39,729 nucleotides of DNA from Leptolyngbyaceae cyanobacterium RM1_1_2 (lineage in GTDB: Bacteria > Cyanobacteriota > Cyanobacteriia > Phormidesmidales > Phormidesmidaceae), in contig JAAUQI010000045.1 in assembly GCA_012032345.1 (NCBI GenBank), positions 1-39,729 of the forward strand. Direction: 5' to 3'. The translations under genes and the position numbers were made by a program. Below, piece by piece: positions 28,725-36,878 of this stretch. Every line of letters starts with the position of its first letter. The stretch's first letter is position 1. The notes beneath the pieces were generated by a model. The model made no database searches. It saw only the letters and a list, made by a program, of their open reading frames with translations, and was not told where the DNA came from.

Positions 28725-30036
28725 GTGCCCTTATTTCATTCAAAACCTGGCGATCGCTGCCGCATCCGGCTGCGGTCTTTAGAGTACTTACAACGGTGCA
28801 GATTGGTCTCGTGGGCGGTCTAATTGGCTATCTCGCAGCCGATTACGACCCGATAACTCAAGAGCTGTGTTTTGCTGGGTTTAGCTTTGCCCTATTCGTC
28901 AGCTTTTTGGCCCAGCGCTGGCAGGTCAAGACCAACACCGCCAGAGATCAGCTTTGCTGGCAGGTGCTCATGGAGCAGGTTACTTTTGGCCTGGGTATCA
29001 GCCAGATTGACGGCAACCTGATGGAAGTTAATGTCAGGCTTTGTCAAATGATAGGCTACACTCACTCAGAGCTGCTAGCGCAATCATTTAATGACCTAGT
29101 GCATCCTCACGATTGTCCGCAGTATCAGGCTAGTCTTCAGGCTCTAAGGCTGCCGACTCAGACTAAGATCACGCTAGAGCAGCGCCTAATGCGAAAGTCT
29201 GGCTCCGTTATTTGGGTATCAGTTACTGCTTCATTAATTTCTGCAAAAGATCAGCCGCCCCTACTATCGCTGATAGTACAGGATATCAGCGATAGTAGGG
29301 CACAGGTACAGAGACAGGCCGAATTTATTTCAACCGTCAGTCACGAATTGCGAACGCCCCTGACTGCAATTCAAGGCTCTTTGGGTCTACTCAAAGCAGG
29401 AGTTTATGACACCCACTCTGACAAAGGCAGGCGAATGCTTGAAATTGCCGATCTCGAATGCGATCGCCTTGTGCGTCTCATCAACGAAATCTTGAATTTT
29501 GAGCATTTGAGAGCAGGTGAAGTGCCCCTACGGCTGCAAGCCTGTGAAGTAGACAATCTCTTACAGCAGGCGGCCAATAGCCTACAGGCGATCGCCCAAA
29601 AAAGTCTGTAACGCTTGTCATTGAGCTTGAACCAGCACTCCGGCAGATTCAGGCCGATCCAGATGCCGTATCGCAAATTCTGACAAACCTGATCAACAAT
29701 GCTATTAAGTTTTCGTCTGAAGGCAGCACCGTATGGATTAAGACGGTTAGCGGGGAAAGCCATAGCGATCGTGAGATCGCTTCTATCTTGAAAAGTAACG
29801 TTCTGTTTACTATTCAAGATCAGGGGCAGGGGATGGCTGCTGACCAGCTCAGCTCAGTTCTGGAACGTTTTTACCAAATTGATCCGTTAAATCTTAGCAA
29901 TAACGAAGGGATTGGACTCGGACTGGCCATCTGCAAAAGTTTAGTGGAAAGACAAGGCGGTAAAATTTGGGTCACCAGTCAGGTCAACCAAGGCAGCACC
30001 TTTTTCTTTACGTTGCCGTCAGTTCAAGCAGGTTAA
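28725..30036 (+). CDS. PAS-domain sensor histidine kinase, split by one or two one-base shifts
   Basis: A membrane-associated kinase of about 437 aa. N-terminal hydrophobic helices (QIGLVGGLIGYLA, FSFALFVSFLAQRW) precede a PAS domain (GNLMEVNVRLCQMIGYTHSE). HisKA has FISTVSHELRTPLTAI with the phospho-His. HATPase has ILTNLINNAIKFS (N box), IQDQGQGMA (G1) and GIGLGLAICKSLVE (G2). The first frame stops at 29611 after an A6 run at 29598-29603, and one added A carries it on to the stop at 30036. A second likely loss at about 28795 would join an upstream frame from GTG 28725 (MPLFHSKPGDRCR, SLEYLQR) to QIGLVGG. If not, the start is GTG 28796. A receiver gene follows 36 bp later. Confidence 0.85.
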
Positions 30037-30072
30037 AAAAACCGCTGTGAACTTGTCCTCAATCGCTCATTA

Positions 30073-30447
30073 ATGGCTAAAAAAATCTTAATTATTGATG
30101 ATGAAGAACGAATTCGTGAGGTCGTTCGCGCCTGTCTACAAGATCTGGCCGGCTGGCTGGCTTTGACCGCTCACTCTTGCGCAGAAGGATTATCTCAGGC
30201 CAAAGCAGAGCAGCCAGATGCTATTTTGCTGGATGTTTCTATGCCCGGTCTGAGCGGGCTGGAGCTGTTAAAAACGATTCAGTCAGATCCGTCTACGCAA
30301 AAAATCCCGGTGATTCTGCTGACAGCTAAAAGCTCTCCTAGCGATCGCGCTCATTTTGCCCAGTTGGGTGTTGCTGGCACCATCTACAAGCCCTTTAATC
30401 CCCTAGATTTAGTTCGTCAAGTGGCTCAGGTTTTAGGATGGGCCTGA
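30073..30447 (+). CDS. Single-domain response regulator (CheY-like)
   Basis: A 124-aa receiver. The acidic pocket is IIDDEERI, the phospho-acceptor Asp is in AILLDVSMPGLSGLEL, the switch Thr in ILLTAKSS and the Lys in IYKPFNPLD. There is no output domain. It lies 36 bp after the histidine kinase on the same strand and is its probable phosphotransfer partner. It starts at an ATG. Confidence 0.9.
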   Translation: MAKKILIIDDEERIREVVRACLQDLAGWLALTAHSCAEGLSQAKAEQPDAILLDVSMPGLSGLELLKTIQSDPSTQKIPVILLTAKSSPSDRAHFAQLGVAGTIYKPFNPLDLVRQVAQVLGWA

Positions 30448-30526
30448 GCTAGCTGCAATAGCGCGATCGCCTACGGACTGACGCAGAGTTAGTTTAGCGG
30501 TTCAATTATGCGCTGAGAGAATTTTC

Positions 30527-30558
30527 CCGCTAGCATAGAATCGTTCGTATGCTGGCGG
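30527..30558. promoter_or_regulatory. Inverted repeat in the cydAB leader
   Basis: CCGCTAGCATA (30527-30537) and TATGCTGGCGG (30548-30558) are inverted copies with one mismatch and a 10-bp spacer. The repeat ends 40 bp before the cydA ATG. A GC-rich stretch and TTTTT (30571-30575) follow. It could be an operator, a leader hairpin, or the terminator of the receiver gene upstream. The sequence alone does not decide. Confidence 0.5.
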
Positions 30559-30598
30559 CTGCCGCCGCTGTTTTTCAGCCCATAGCAGCGAGATTACC

Positions 30599-32041
30599 AT
30601 GCATTTTTTATCTGATACGGTCGTGCTTTCGCGGATGCAGTTTGCGCTGACAGCCATTTTTCACATGATTTGGCCAGTCCTCACCACCGGACTCGGCATC
30701 TATCTGGTTCTAGTCGAGGCGCTGTGGCTCAAAACCCGCAACCCAGACTACTATTACCAGGCGCGGTTTTGGTCAAAGCTCTATTTGCTCAACTTTGGTA
30801 TTGGCGTGGCCAGCGGCATTCCGATGGAGTTTCAGTTTGGTACCAACTGGGCACCTTTTTCAGAAGCGGTTGGCAATTTCTTCGGCAGCATTATTGGTTT
30901 TGAAGCCTCCTGGTCTTTCATGCTGGAGGCAGCTTTTCTCGGCATTATGGTGTTTGGCTGGGAGCGCGTCAATCCAACCATTCACATCGTGGCGACTATC
31001 CTAGTGGCTTTCGGTGCCAACCTTTCAACCTTTTGGATCTTGACTGCCAATTCCTGGATGCAAACCCCGGCTGGCGGTCAGTTCAATGACGGCATCTTCG
31101 TGGTGAATGATTATTTTCAGGCTATCTTCAACCCGTTCATGGCCGTCAGCGTCGCTCATATGTTTTTGGCAACCCTGGAAACTTCCCTCTTTGTCATTGG
31201 CGGCATCAGCGCTTGGTACATCATTAATCAGCGACATCCCGCTTTTTTCTCCAAAGCTTTTAAGGTGGCTCTAGCCACCGCGATCGCCGTGGCTCCCCTG
31301 CAAATCTATGTCGGCCACCTCAGCGGTGAGCAGGTCTATCACCGCCAGCCTACTAAAATGGCCGCGATGGAGGCGCTTTGGGAAACTCAGCCCGCCGGAG
31401 CGCCCGCCGACTGGAGCCTGGTGGCGCTACCCAACACCCAGGCCGAAAAAAATGACTGGGAAATCAAAGTCCCCAATGCCCTGGGCCTGATTTTAGAATT
31501 TAAGCTCAACCTATCTGAGTCAGTGCAGGGACTCAAAGAGTATGCTCCCAGCGATCGCCCCGGTATGGTGGGTCTGATTTACTACTCTTTTCGCACCATG
31601 ATTGCGATTGGGTTCTTTTTAGCCGGACTGATGCTGCTGACGACGCTACAGTGGCTACGGGGCAAGCTCTCTCCTGAAACTATTGCCTCGCAGCGCTGGC
31701 TGCTGCGAGGCTGGATCTTCTCAGCCCCCCTGGGCTATATTGCCGTCGAGTCAGGCTGGATTGTCCGCTGCGTAGGCCGACAGCCCTGGGTGGTCTATGG
31801 TCAAATTCGTACAGCAGACGCGGTTTCTAACCTGCCCCCCGGCAATGTTTTGACCACGCTGATTGGCTTTGCCACCACCTATACTGTCTTGTTTATCGGG
31901 GCGCTCTATTTTGGTAGCCGGATTATTCGGCGCGGCCCCCGGCTGGATCTGCCGATTCCCGGCATCGAAGACAAACCGGCTGTCAATACCGAGCCGGGTA
32001 AATTTACGCCTGACGAACGCCCTGTAGAAGCTCAGCAGTAA
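30599..32041 (+). CDS. cydA: Cytochrome bd-type quinol oxidase subunit I
   Basis: A 480-aa membrane subunit carrying the haems of a bd-type terminal oxidase. It oxidises quinol and reduces O2 to water without pumping protons. Conserved parts: RMQFALTAIFHMIWP with the first haem His (about residue 22), GIPMEFQFGTNW, SVAHMFLATLETS with the second haem His, and the GRQPW motif at 393-397. The quinol loop is short, as in the cyanide-insensitive CioA branch. In cyanobacteria this oxidase serves as an alternative electron sink. cydB starts 11 bp later. Confidence 0.94.
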   Translation: MHFLSDTVVLSRMQFALTAIFHMIWPVLTTGLGIYLVLVEALWLKTRNPDYYYQARFWSKLYLLNFGIGVASGIPMEFQFGTNWAPFSEAVGNFFGSIIGFEASWSFMLEAAFLGIMVFGWERVNPTIHIVATILVAFGANLSTFWILTANSWMQTPAGGQFNDGIFVVNDYFQAIFNPFMAVSVAHMFLATLETSLFVIGGISAWYIINQRHPAFFSKAFKVALATAIAVAPLQIYVGHLSGEQVYHRQPTKMAAMEALWETQPAGAPADWSLVALPNTQAEKNDWEIKVPNALGLILEFKLNLSESVQGLKEYAPSDRPGMVGLIYYSFRTMIAIGFFLAGLMLLTTLQWLRGKLSPETIASQRWLLRGWIFSAPLGYIAVESGWIVRCVGRQPWVVYGQIRTADAVSNLPPGNVLTTLIGFATTYTVLFIGALYFGSRIIRRGPRLDLPIPGIEDKPAVNTEPGKFTPDERPVEAQQ

Positions 32042-32052
32042 GTGACAAACTT

Positions 32053-33069
32053 ATGGATACCCTCACCTATTTTTTGCCACAGGTCTGGTTTGGCATTTTG
32101 GCGCTTTTTCTCTTTCTCTACGTCATGCTAGACGGCTTTGATTTGGGCGTCGGCATTCTTTCGCTCACCTCTTCTTCTGAAGAGCGTCGTGGCATCTTGA
32201 TGACCAGCCTCAGCAATGTTTGGGACGCTAATGAGACCTGGCTGGTTCTCATGGGGGGCAGTCTGTTTGGAGCCTTTCCGCTGGCCTACGGCACTATCCT
32301 CAGTGCGCTGTATATTCCCATTTTCATCATGCTGTTTGGCATTATCTTTCGGGCCGTCGCCTTTGAGTTTCGGGAGCAGTCCAACCGCAAGTTTTTTTGG
32401 AATACGGCTTTTGGGGCTGGCAGCTTTGTGGTGGCTACGGGGCAGGGCTTAGCGCTAGGGGGCGTACTGGCTGGCATTCCGGTAGACTCGGCGGGGCACT
32501 TTACCGGCAGTACCTGGGGCTGGCTGAATCTGCCGTCGGTGCTGGTGACGCTGACGCTGATTCAAGGCTACGTGCTGATTGGCTCCACCTATCTGGTGTG
32601 GAAAACAGAGGGTGAACTCCAGCAGACTCACTATCGCACGGCGAAGCTAGCAGCTATTACAACCCTGACCGGGGCAATTTTGATTACGATTGCTACGCCT
32701 ATCTTCTATGAATATGCGCGAACTCGCCTGTTTCAGGCACCCCAGGTCTACATTTTCGCCGCGATTCCAGTGTTGGGCATCCTGCTGATTACGCTCTTGC
32801 TGCGCAGTCTCAACCGCAAAGAAGAGAGGTGGCCCTTCATTTTGACGATTCTGCTATTTCTGCTGACCTTTGTGGGACTGGCTCTAGTGGTCTTTCCCTA
32901 TATTATTCCGACCAAAATTACGATTTATCAGGCCGCTGCGGATCCCAGTGCTTTAGTCTTTATGCTGATTTTCGTGGGCGGTCTAATCCCGGTGATGCTG
33001 TTTTATAACCTCTATCAGTACATTGTTTTTCGTGGCAAAGTCACCAGCGGCCCCTACGGTGGCGAATGA
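32053..33069 (+). CDS. cydB: Cytochrome bd-type quinol oxidase subunit II
   Basis: A 338-aa partner of CydA with about eight hydrophobic helices. Typical features are YVMLDGFDLGVGIL near the N-terminus, NVWDANETWLVLMGG, and IPIFIMLFGIIFRAVAFEF. It stabilises the haem-bearing subunit in the cytoplasmic or thylakoid membrane. It starts at an ATG 11 bp after cydA, so the two are one operon. The end overlaps the next gene by 11 bp. Confidence 0.94.
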   Translation: MDTLTYFLPQVWFGILALFLFLYVMLDGFDLGVGILSLTSSSEERRGILMTSLSNVWDANETWLVLMGGSLFGAFPLAYGTILSALYIPIFIMLFGIIFRAVAFEFREQSNRKFFWNTAFGAGSFVVATGQGLALGGVLAGIPVDSAGHFTGSTWGWLNLPSVLVTLTLIQGYVLIGSTYLVWKTEGELQQTHYRTAKLAAITTLTGAILITIATPIFYEYARTRLFQAPQVYIFAAIPVLGILLITLLLRSLNRKEERWPFILTILLFLLTFVGLALVVFPYIIPTKITIYQAAADPSALVFMLIFVGGLIPVMLFYNLYQYIVFRGKVTSGPYGGE

Positions 33070-33820
33070 GGGGGATTTTCTCCCGGTTCCTAGCGGTTTG
33101 CAGGTAGGCAGTTATTCTTGCCGCTTCCGCGAAAGTGCCAGGGCCAGACACGTCTCGATTAAAATTTCTCCCTACGGTGAAATCGAGGTCGTAGTACCTC
33201 CAAAGTTTGACCCCCAGCAGCTATCGGCGATTTTGCACCAAAAGCAGGCATGGATTGAGCAAACTTTAGCGCGACTGGCTGCTCAGCGACAGGTGAATGC
33301 TGAACCGACAACGGTCAAACCGAGCCAAATCAAGCTGCGATCGCTAGACGAAACCTGGGAGATCGTCTATTTGCAGAGCCAGCGCGATCGCCTGCAAGTC
33401 ATAGCGCTCAACGCACAACGGCTAGCCTTAGCTGGCCCCAGCCATCAGGTCGCCCACTGCCACAGCGCCCTACGCCAGTGGCTAAAACTCAGAGCTAAAC
33501 AAGCTTTACCCCACTGGCTACAGCAGCTTAGCCAAGCTGCCCAACTGCCCTACACAAAAGTGACCATTCGGGGACAAAAAACTCGCTGGGGGAGCTGCTC
33601 TAGCCAGCAGCATATCAGCCTCAACTACAAGCTTTTGTTTTTGCCGCCGCCGCTGGTAGACTACGTTTTAATTCATGAGCTTTGCCACACCCAGCAGATG
33701 AACCACTCGCCAGCGTTCTGGCAGAGCGTTGAGCAGCAGCGTCCTGACTATCAACGCTCTAGAGAACAGCTCAAAAAAGCGTGGCAGTACATCCCCCAGT
33801 GGCTAGAGTCCGATGGCTAA
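33059..33820 (+). CDS. YgjP-like (DUF45) zinc metallopeptidase
   Basis: A 253-aa soluble protein of the YgjP/SprT-like M48-type group. The zinc site is YVLIHELCHTQQMNHSPAFW, with HExxH and a following His. RGQKTRWGSCSSQQHISLNY before it is the family hallmark. ARHVSIKISPYGEIEVVVP is the N-terminal strand pair. The target is unknown. The best start is GTG 33059, overlapping cydB by 11 bp. The frame is open further upstream inside cydB, but that part is not family-like. It is probably translationally coupled to cydB, with no obvious functional link. Confidence 0.85.
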   Translation: MANEGDFLPVPSGLQVGSYSCRFRESARARHVSIKISPYGEIEVVVPPKFDPQQLSAILHQKQAWIEQTLARLAAQRQVNAEPTTVKPSQIKLRSLDETWEIVYLQSQRDRLQVIALNAQRLALAGPSHQVAHCHSALRQWLKLRAKQALPHWLQQLSQAAQLPYTKVTIRGQKTRWGSCSSQQHISLNYKLLFLPPPLVDYVLIHELCHTQQMNHSPAFWQSVEQQRPDYQRSREQLKKAWQYIPQWLESDG

Positions 33821-34115
33821 AGGGGCGATCGTTGGGGAGCAGGCGATCGCAGCTAGTTTCATAGACACCCAGTCGATTTCCAAGCTAAAGTGGTACTGAC
33901 TATGTTTTAGTCAAACATGTGCAATACTACCTCAAGAGTTAGAGCCGAGGTGATTTCATTACTTAGCCTGAGCCAGTTTATTTTTCCGGCAAAACTATAC
34001 TCACAGGTTGAATAACCCCATACTGCGACGTTGAGAATCTGGTCACGATAGAATCAAAACGGGAAACTAGCCTGGCTTAATCGCTGTGTTCCCTGAGGAT
34101 TGGAGTACAAAACTT

Positions 34116-34562
34116 ATGCAAGACAAAGCGATCGCAAACAAAACACTTCGATCTTTAGATGATGCTCTAGAGCGCTGTCAGGAGCTAGGTATGCGTTTAA
34201 GCCGACAGCGACGCTACATCCTAGAGCTACTCTGGCAGGCTCAGGAACATCTTTCAGCCCGTGAAATCTACGACCGTCTCAATCGTCAGGGTCGAGAAAT
34301 CGGCCACACGTCGGTTTATCAAAACCTAGAAGCGCTTTCAGAGCAGGGCATCATTGAGTGCCTTGAGCGCTCAGATGGCCGTCTCTATGGCAACATTAGC
34401 GACTCTCACAGTCACGTCAACTGTCTTGACACCAACCAGATTTTAGATGTCCATGTAGAGCTGCCAGAAGCGGTAATTCGCAAAATTGAAGCTGAGACTG
34501 GCATTACAATTACCGACTATCGAGTTGATTTTTACGGCGTCAGGAATAAAGCTCAGGCTTAG
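34116..34562 (+). CDS. perR: Fur family regulator, PerR/FurC type
   Basis: A 148-aa Fur-superfamily repressor. The winged helix is LGMRLSRQRRYILELLWQA with the recognition part EIGHTSVYQNLEALSEQG. The metal-binding and dimer part includes GRLYGNISDSHSHVNCLDT and ITDYRVDFYG. It lacks the C-terminal CxxC pairs of Zur or ferric Fur, and it resembles cyanobacterial FurC (PerR), the peroxide sensor, as I recall it. ATG 34116 has GGAG 10 bp upstream. The longer GTG start at 34086 is less likely. Target genes and operator are not visible here. Confidence 0.82.
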   Translation: MQDKAIANKTLRSLDDALERCQELGMRLSRQRRYILELLWQAQEHLSAREIYDRLNRQGREIGHTSVYQNLEALSEQGIIECLERSDGRLYGNISDSHSHVNCLDTNQILDVHVELPEAVIRKIEAETGITITDYRVDFYGVRNKAQA

Positions 34563-34836
34563 CTTGGAGCCTTCTAGAGGCTTGACCACGTAACGTTTAT
34601 AGCCTAGGGATGAGCGGTGCAACTCTGTATCTGCACCTTAGGGCAGCAAGAAACGCTGTCGGCTCTAAACCTTCAAGAAATTTTGGCAATCTTGTAAGTT
34701 GCTTACACCCCAGCGGGTAAGCTATCAGTTAGAGAAACAGTTATAAAACAGGCTAATTTGCTGTAGCGAAAGCGACTAGCGCCTCTATAGAGACCAGTCT
34801 GTTTCTGTAAGCGAAGCTCCAAAAAAGCGATCGCAG

Positions 34837-34917
34837 CTATTTACTTTTACCAAAGACGTCGCGGGTAAACAAAACTAAGACGGTGCCGAAAACAACGGCG
34901 GCTAGGGCGAGATCCAT
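34837..34917 (-). CDS. 26-aa single-helix membrane microprotein
   Basis: A small gene on the minus strand: ATG at 34917-34915, stop at 34837-34839. The product begins MDLALAAVVFGTVLVLF and ends TRDVFGKSK, one membrane helix followed by a basic tail. AGGAG is placed 7 bp before the ATG, an excellent ribosome-binding site that argues for real translation. Size and shape recall the small subunits of cyanobacterial photosynthetic or NDH complexes, but I could not match it to any I remember (PetN, PetL, PsbM, PsbT, PsaM and others). It stands alone. Confidence 0.55.
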   Translation of the reverse strand: MDLALAAVVFGTVLVLFTRDVFGKSK

Positions 34918-35305
34918 GAGCAGGCTCCTAAGGTATGGCGTGTGCAGTTGCTGAAGCGAGAACAGCGCAGCAGCGTATTCTTTCAATTTACTTTGAACTC
35001 ATTCATAAGAACAAGACTGGTATCACCCTCTATCTGTTCGTTCAAATTTTGAGCGTACTCTTTGGCTGGTTGACGGACAAAACTCTTGAGCCTGTGATTG
35101 TGCTGTAGGCTGGATGCAGCTTGAGTGCAACCCAGCAAAAACCGTTGTTGGCATTGGGTTGCACTCTGTTCCACCCAACCTGCGCGAGGAACGTTTGTCA
35201 GTCAACCAGACTCTTTAGCCATTCAAGCTGCCCTGGGTCTGTTTTGAGCTTACGGAACTGTCTGCAAGGCAGGCGGTTTGTCTAAATTTTCTAGGTCAGG
35301 ACTCG
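34918..35305. other. Intergenic region with one interspersed repeat
   Basis: No gene with a credible start was found. The notable content is the inverted repeat at 35105-35183, described separately. The promoter of the minus-strand microprotein must lie in the left part. Short open frames on the minus strand here overlap the repeat and look spurious. Confidence 0.5.
35105..35183. repeat. REP/MITE-like inverted repeat of cyanobacterial type
   Basis: The 79-bp element has imperfect inverted ends (GTAGGCTGG at the left, CCCAACCTGC at the right) and a perfect 12-bp inner pair: GAGTGCAACCCA at 35123-35134 against TGGGTTGCACTC at 35155-35166. The text GTAGG(T/C)TGG ... GTGCAACCCA recalls the abundant small interspersed repeats of filamentous cyanobacteria. 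Only one copy is visible in this window. Confidence 0.65.
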
Positions 35306-35941
35306 CTAGTGAACGTCAGCCGGATTTACTCTTGGCCGAGTGGTAGCTTCAACAGCAGGTGGAGTCGGCACTGCCTGGGGTACTGTCTGAAACTGTGGAG
35401 ACGCCGAAAACTGAGAATCTGCATTGGGGTTTTTGAGTTCGGCAGTTTCTAAAGAAATGGCTTCCTCAGAGGCTAAATCCGGGGGAACAAGCGGCCCGAA
35501 GGCAATTTCTCCTTTGGCTAGGCCAATGGTGATTACCAGTACCAAACAAGCCGCAAAGGTTAATCCCAGGATGAATAACGCAAAAATTTCACCTGCTGAC
35601 AGGGGCCGATCGCTGGGATCTAAGTAGGCGCTGGCGCTCTTGTAAGGGCGATCGCGCGAAACCGGATGGTTGAGATCTGCCGGAGCCTGCATCACCCGCA
35701 GCCGCGAATAGCCAATTTTGTAATCGTAGGTCAGTCGGCGCTCCGGGCTGCTCAGAGTCGCGTAGGCTTCGTTGAGTTCTTGAAATTTGGCTTTGGCAAT
35801 CGCGGGTGGTAGGGCAGTGGTATCGGGATGGTAGAGCTTGCTGAGATCGCGGTAGTGCTGCCGAATCTCCTGCACGGAAGCACCCGGCTTCAGTTTGAGC
35901 AGATCGTAGAAGTTAGCGGTTGGCGGGTTAGGCTCTGACAT
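35306..35941 (-). CDS. DnaJ-domain membrane protein
   Basis: A 211-aa protein. The N-terminal J domain (about residues 8-72) shows NFYDLLKLKPGASVQEIRQ, the HPD tripeptide in LSKLYHPDTT and FQELNEAYATLSSPE. HPD is needed to stimulate a DnaK ATPase. A linker leads to one strong membrane helix (IFALFILGLTFAACLVLVIT), and a Pro/Glu-rich tail follows. It probably recruits Hsp70 to a membrane. The ATG at 35941 is 14 bp after the YaaW-like gene, so the two form an operon. A longer open frame upstream overlaps that gene and is not used. Confidence 0.85.
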   Translation of the reverse strand: MSEPNPPTANFYDLLKLKPGASVQEIRQHYRDLSKLYHPDTTALPPAIAKAKFQELNEAYATLSSPERRLTYDYKIGYSRLRVMQAPADLNHPVSRDRPYKSASAYLDPSDRPLSAGEIFALFILGLTFAACLVLVITIGLAKGEIAFGPLVPPDLASEEAISLETAELKNPNADSQFSASPQFQTVPQAVPTPPAVEATTRPRVNPADVH

Positions 35942-35955
35942 GGGATCTGAAGCGC

Positions 35956-36795
35956 TCACGCAGCGGTAGCGAGTTCGGCCCGTGTCAGTCGAATCTGGGC
36001 CAGAGTAAAGACCACAGGAATGATACGGCCATAGTTGGTAGCGATCGCCCGCCAGCCCAAATCGATTACAAAATAAGTCCATAGGGCTGGCCCCAGGCAG
36101 GCAAATAGCCCCCGTATGGCCCCGTAGCGAGCCGCATTGAGCGTCATACCCTGGGTGGCTAACTGGAGGGCGGTTCGGTTTTGCCACTGGGTAGCAGCAG
36201 CCACTCCGCCTTTTAGCAGGGCTTGTTTGGCTAGCTGATGGCGGGTGAGGTGCAGCGCAAACTGCTGAGAAATTTGCAGCAGCAGCCAGGGTCGCAGCAG
36301 CGAACTCACGGCCAGCGCGCTGCTGCCTTTGATTAGCAGGCTGAGAGGATCTTGCTGCAGCGATCGCGGTAGCTGCTGAAACTGGCGGCTTTGGGCGATC
36401 GCTTGACGAGTTTTGCCCTGTAGCATTTGCTTTTGTCTGGCCGGAAGCCGCTGCCAGGTTTTTTCTAAAAGAGCTAAAAACAGCTCGGCTTCTAAGTCCT
36501 CGGTAGATAAGGTTGGGGAGAAAGGAACTTTGAGGTAGCGGCAAATTTGAACTAAAATTTGCCGGTAGCTGAGGCGATCGCTACGACCTTGCAATACGGT
36601 AAAACCATCTGCTGCTAAAAACCGAAACCGGGCCTCGATGCGATCGCCCCACGCTTGGCGATCGCTGCATTGAACGCCTGCTGGATCGGCCAGAAGATAA
36701 TCCATTGGATTAAACTTAGGGCGAAAGAGAATGTCATCAAGGCTTTGCAGTTCTTCATCGGTTGCTAGGTCTAGTGCAGTTCGCAGTTCATTCAC
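35956..36795 (-). CDS. YaaW-like family protein
   Basis: A 279-aa protein with ELRTALDLATDEELQSLDDI at the start, followed by ILFRPKFNPMDYL and AWGDRIEARFRFLAADGFT. YRQILVQICRYLKVPF lies in the first half. The second half is helical with hydrophobic stretches (ALAVSSLLRPWLLLQIS, GLFACLGPALWTYFVIDLG). I recognise the overall pattern as the YaaW family, whose function is not known. It is divergent from the oxidoreductase gene and first in an operon with the DnaJ-domain gene. Confidence 0.65.
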   Translation of the reverse strand: MNELRTALDLATDEELQSLDDILFRPKFNPMDYLLADPAGVQCSDRQAWGDRIEARFRFLAADGFTVLQGRSDRLSYRQILVQICRYLKVPFSPTLSTEDLEAELFLALLEKTWQRLPARQKQMLQGKTRQAIAQSRQFQQLPRSLQQDPLSLLIKGSSALAVSSLLRPWLLLQISQQFALHLTRHQLAKQALLKGGVAAATQWQNRTALQLATQGMTLNAARYGAIRGLFACLGPALWTYFVIDLGWRAIATNYGRIIPVVFTLAQIRLTRAELATAA

Positions 36796-36878
36796 GTCTG
36801 ATTGCCTTTATCCGCGAAGTATTCTGACCACTATTTTACACGGGTCTTTTGAAGCCGAGGCCACAACCCGAGAAAGTC

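Noticed and set aside
34983-35205. Two overlapping minus-strand open frames of about 60 codons
   Set aside because: They lie in the intergenic region and run through the inverted repeat at 35105-35183. The composition is not protein-like and no good ribosome-binding site is seen.
35942-36544. Long N-terminal extension of the DnaJ-domain frame (to 412 aa)
   Set aside because: It overlaps the YaaW-like gene in another frame and is low-complexity. The J domain begins properly after the ATG at 35941.
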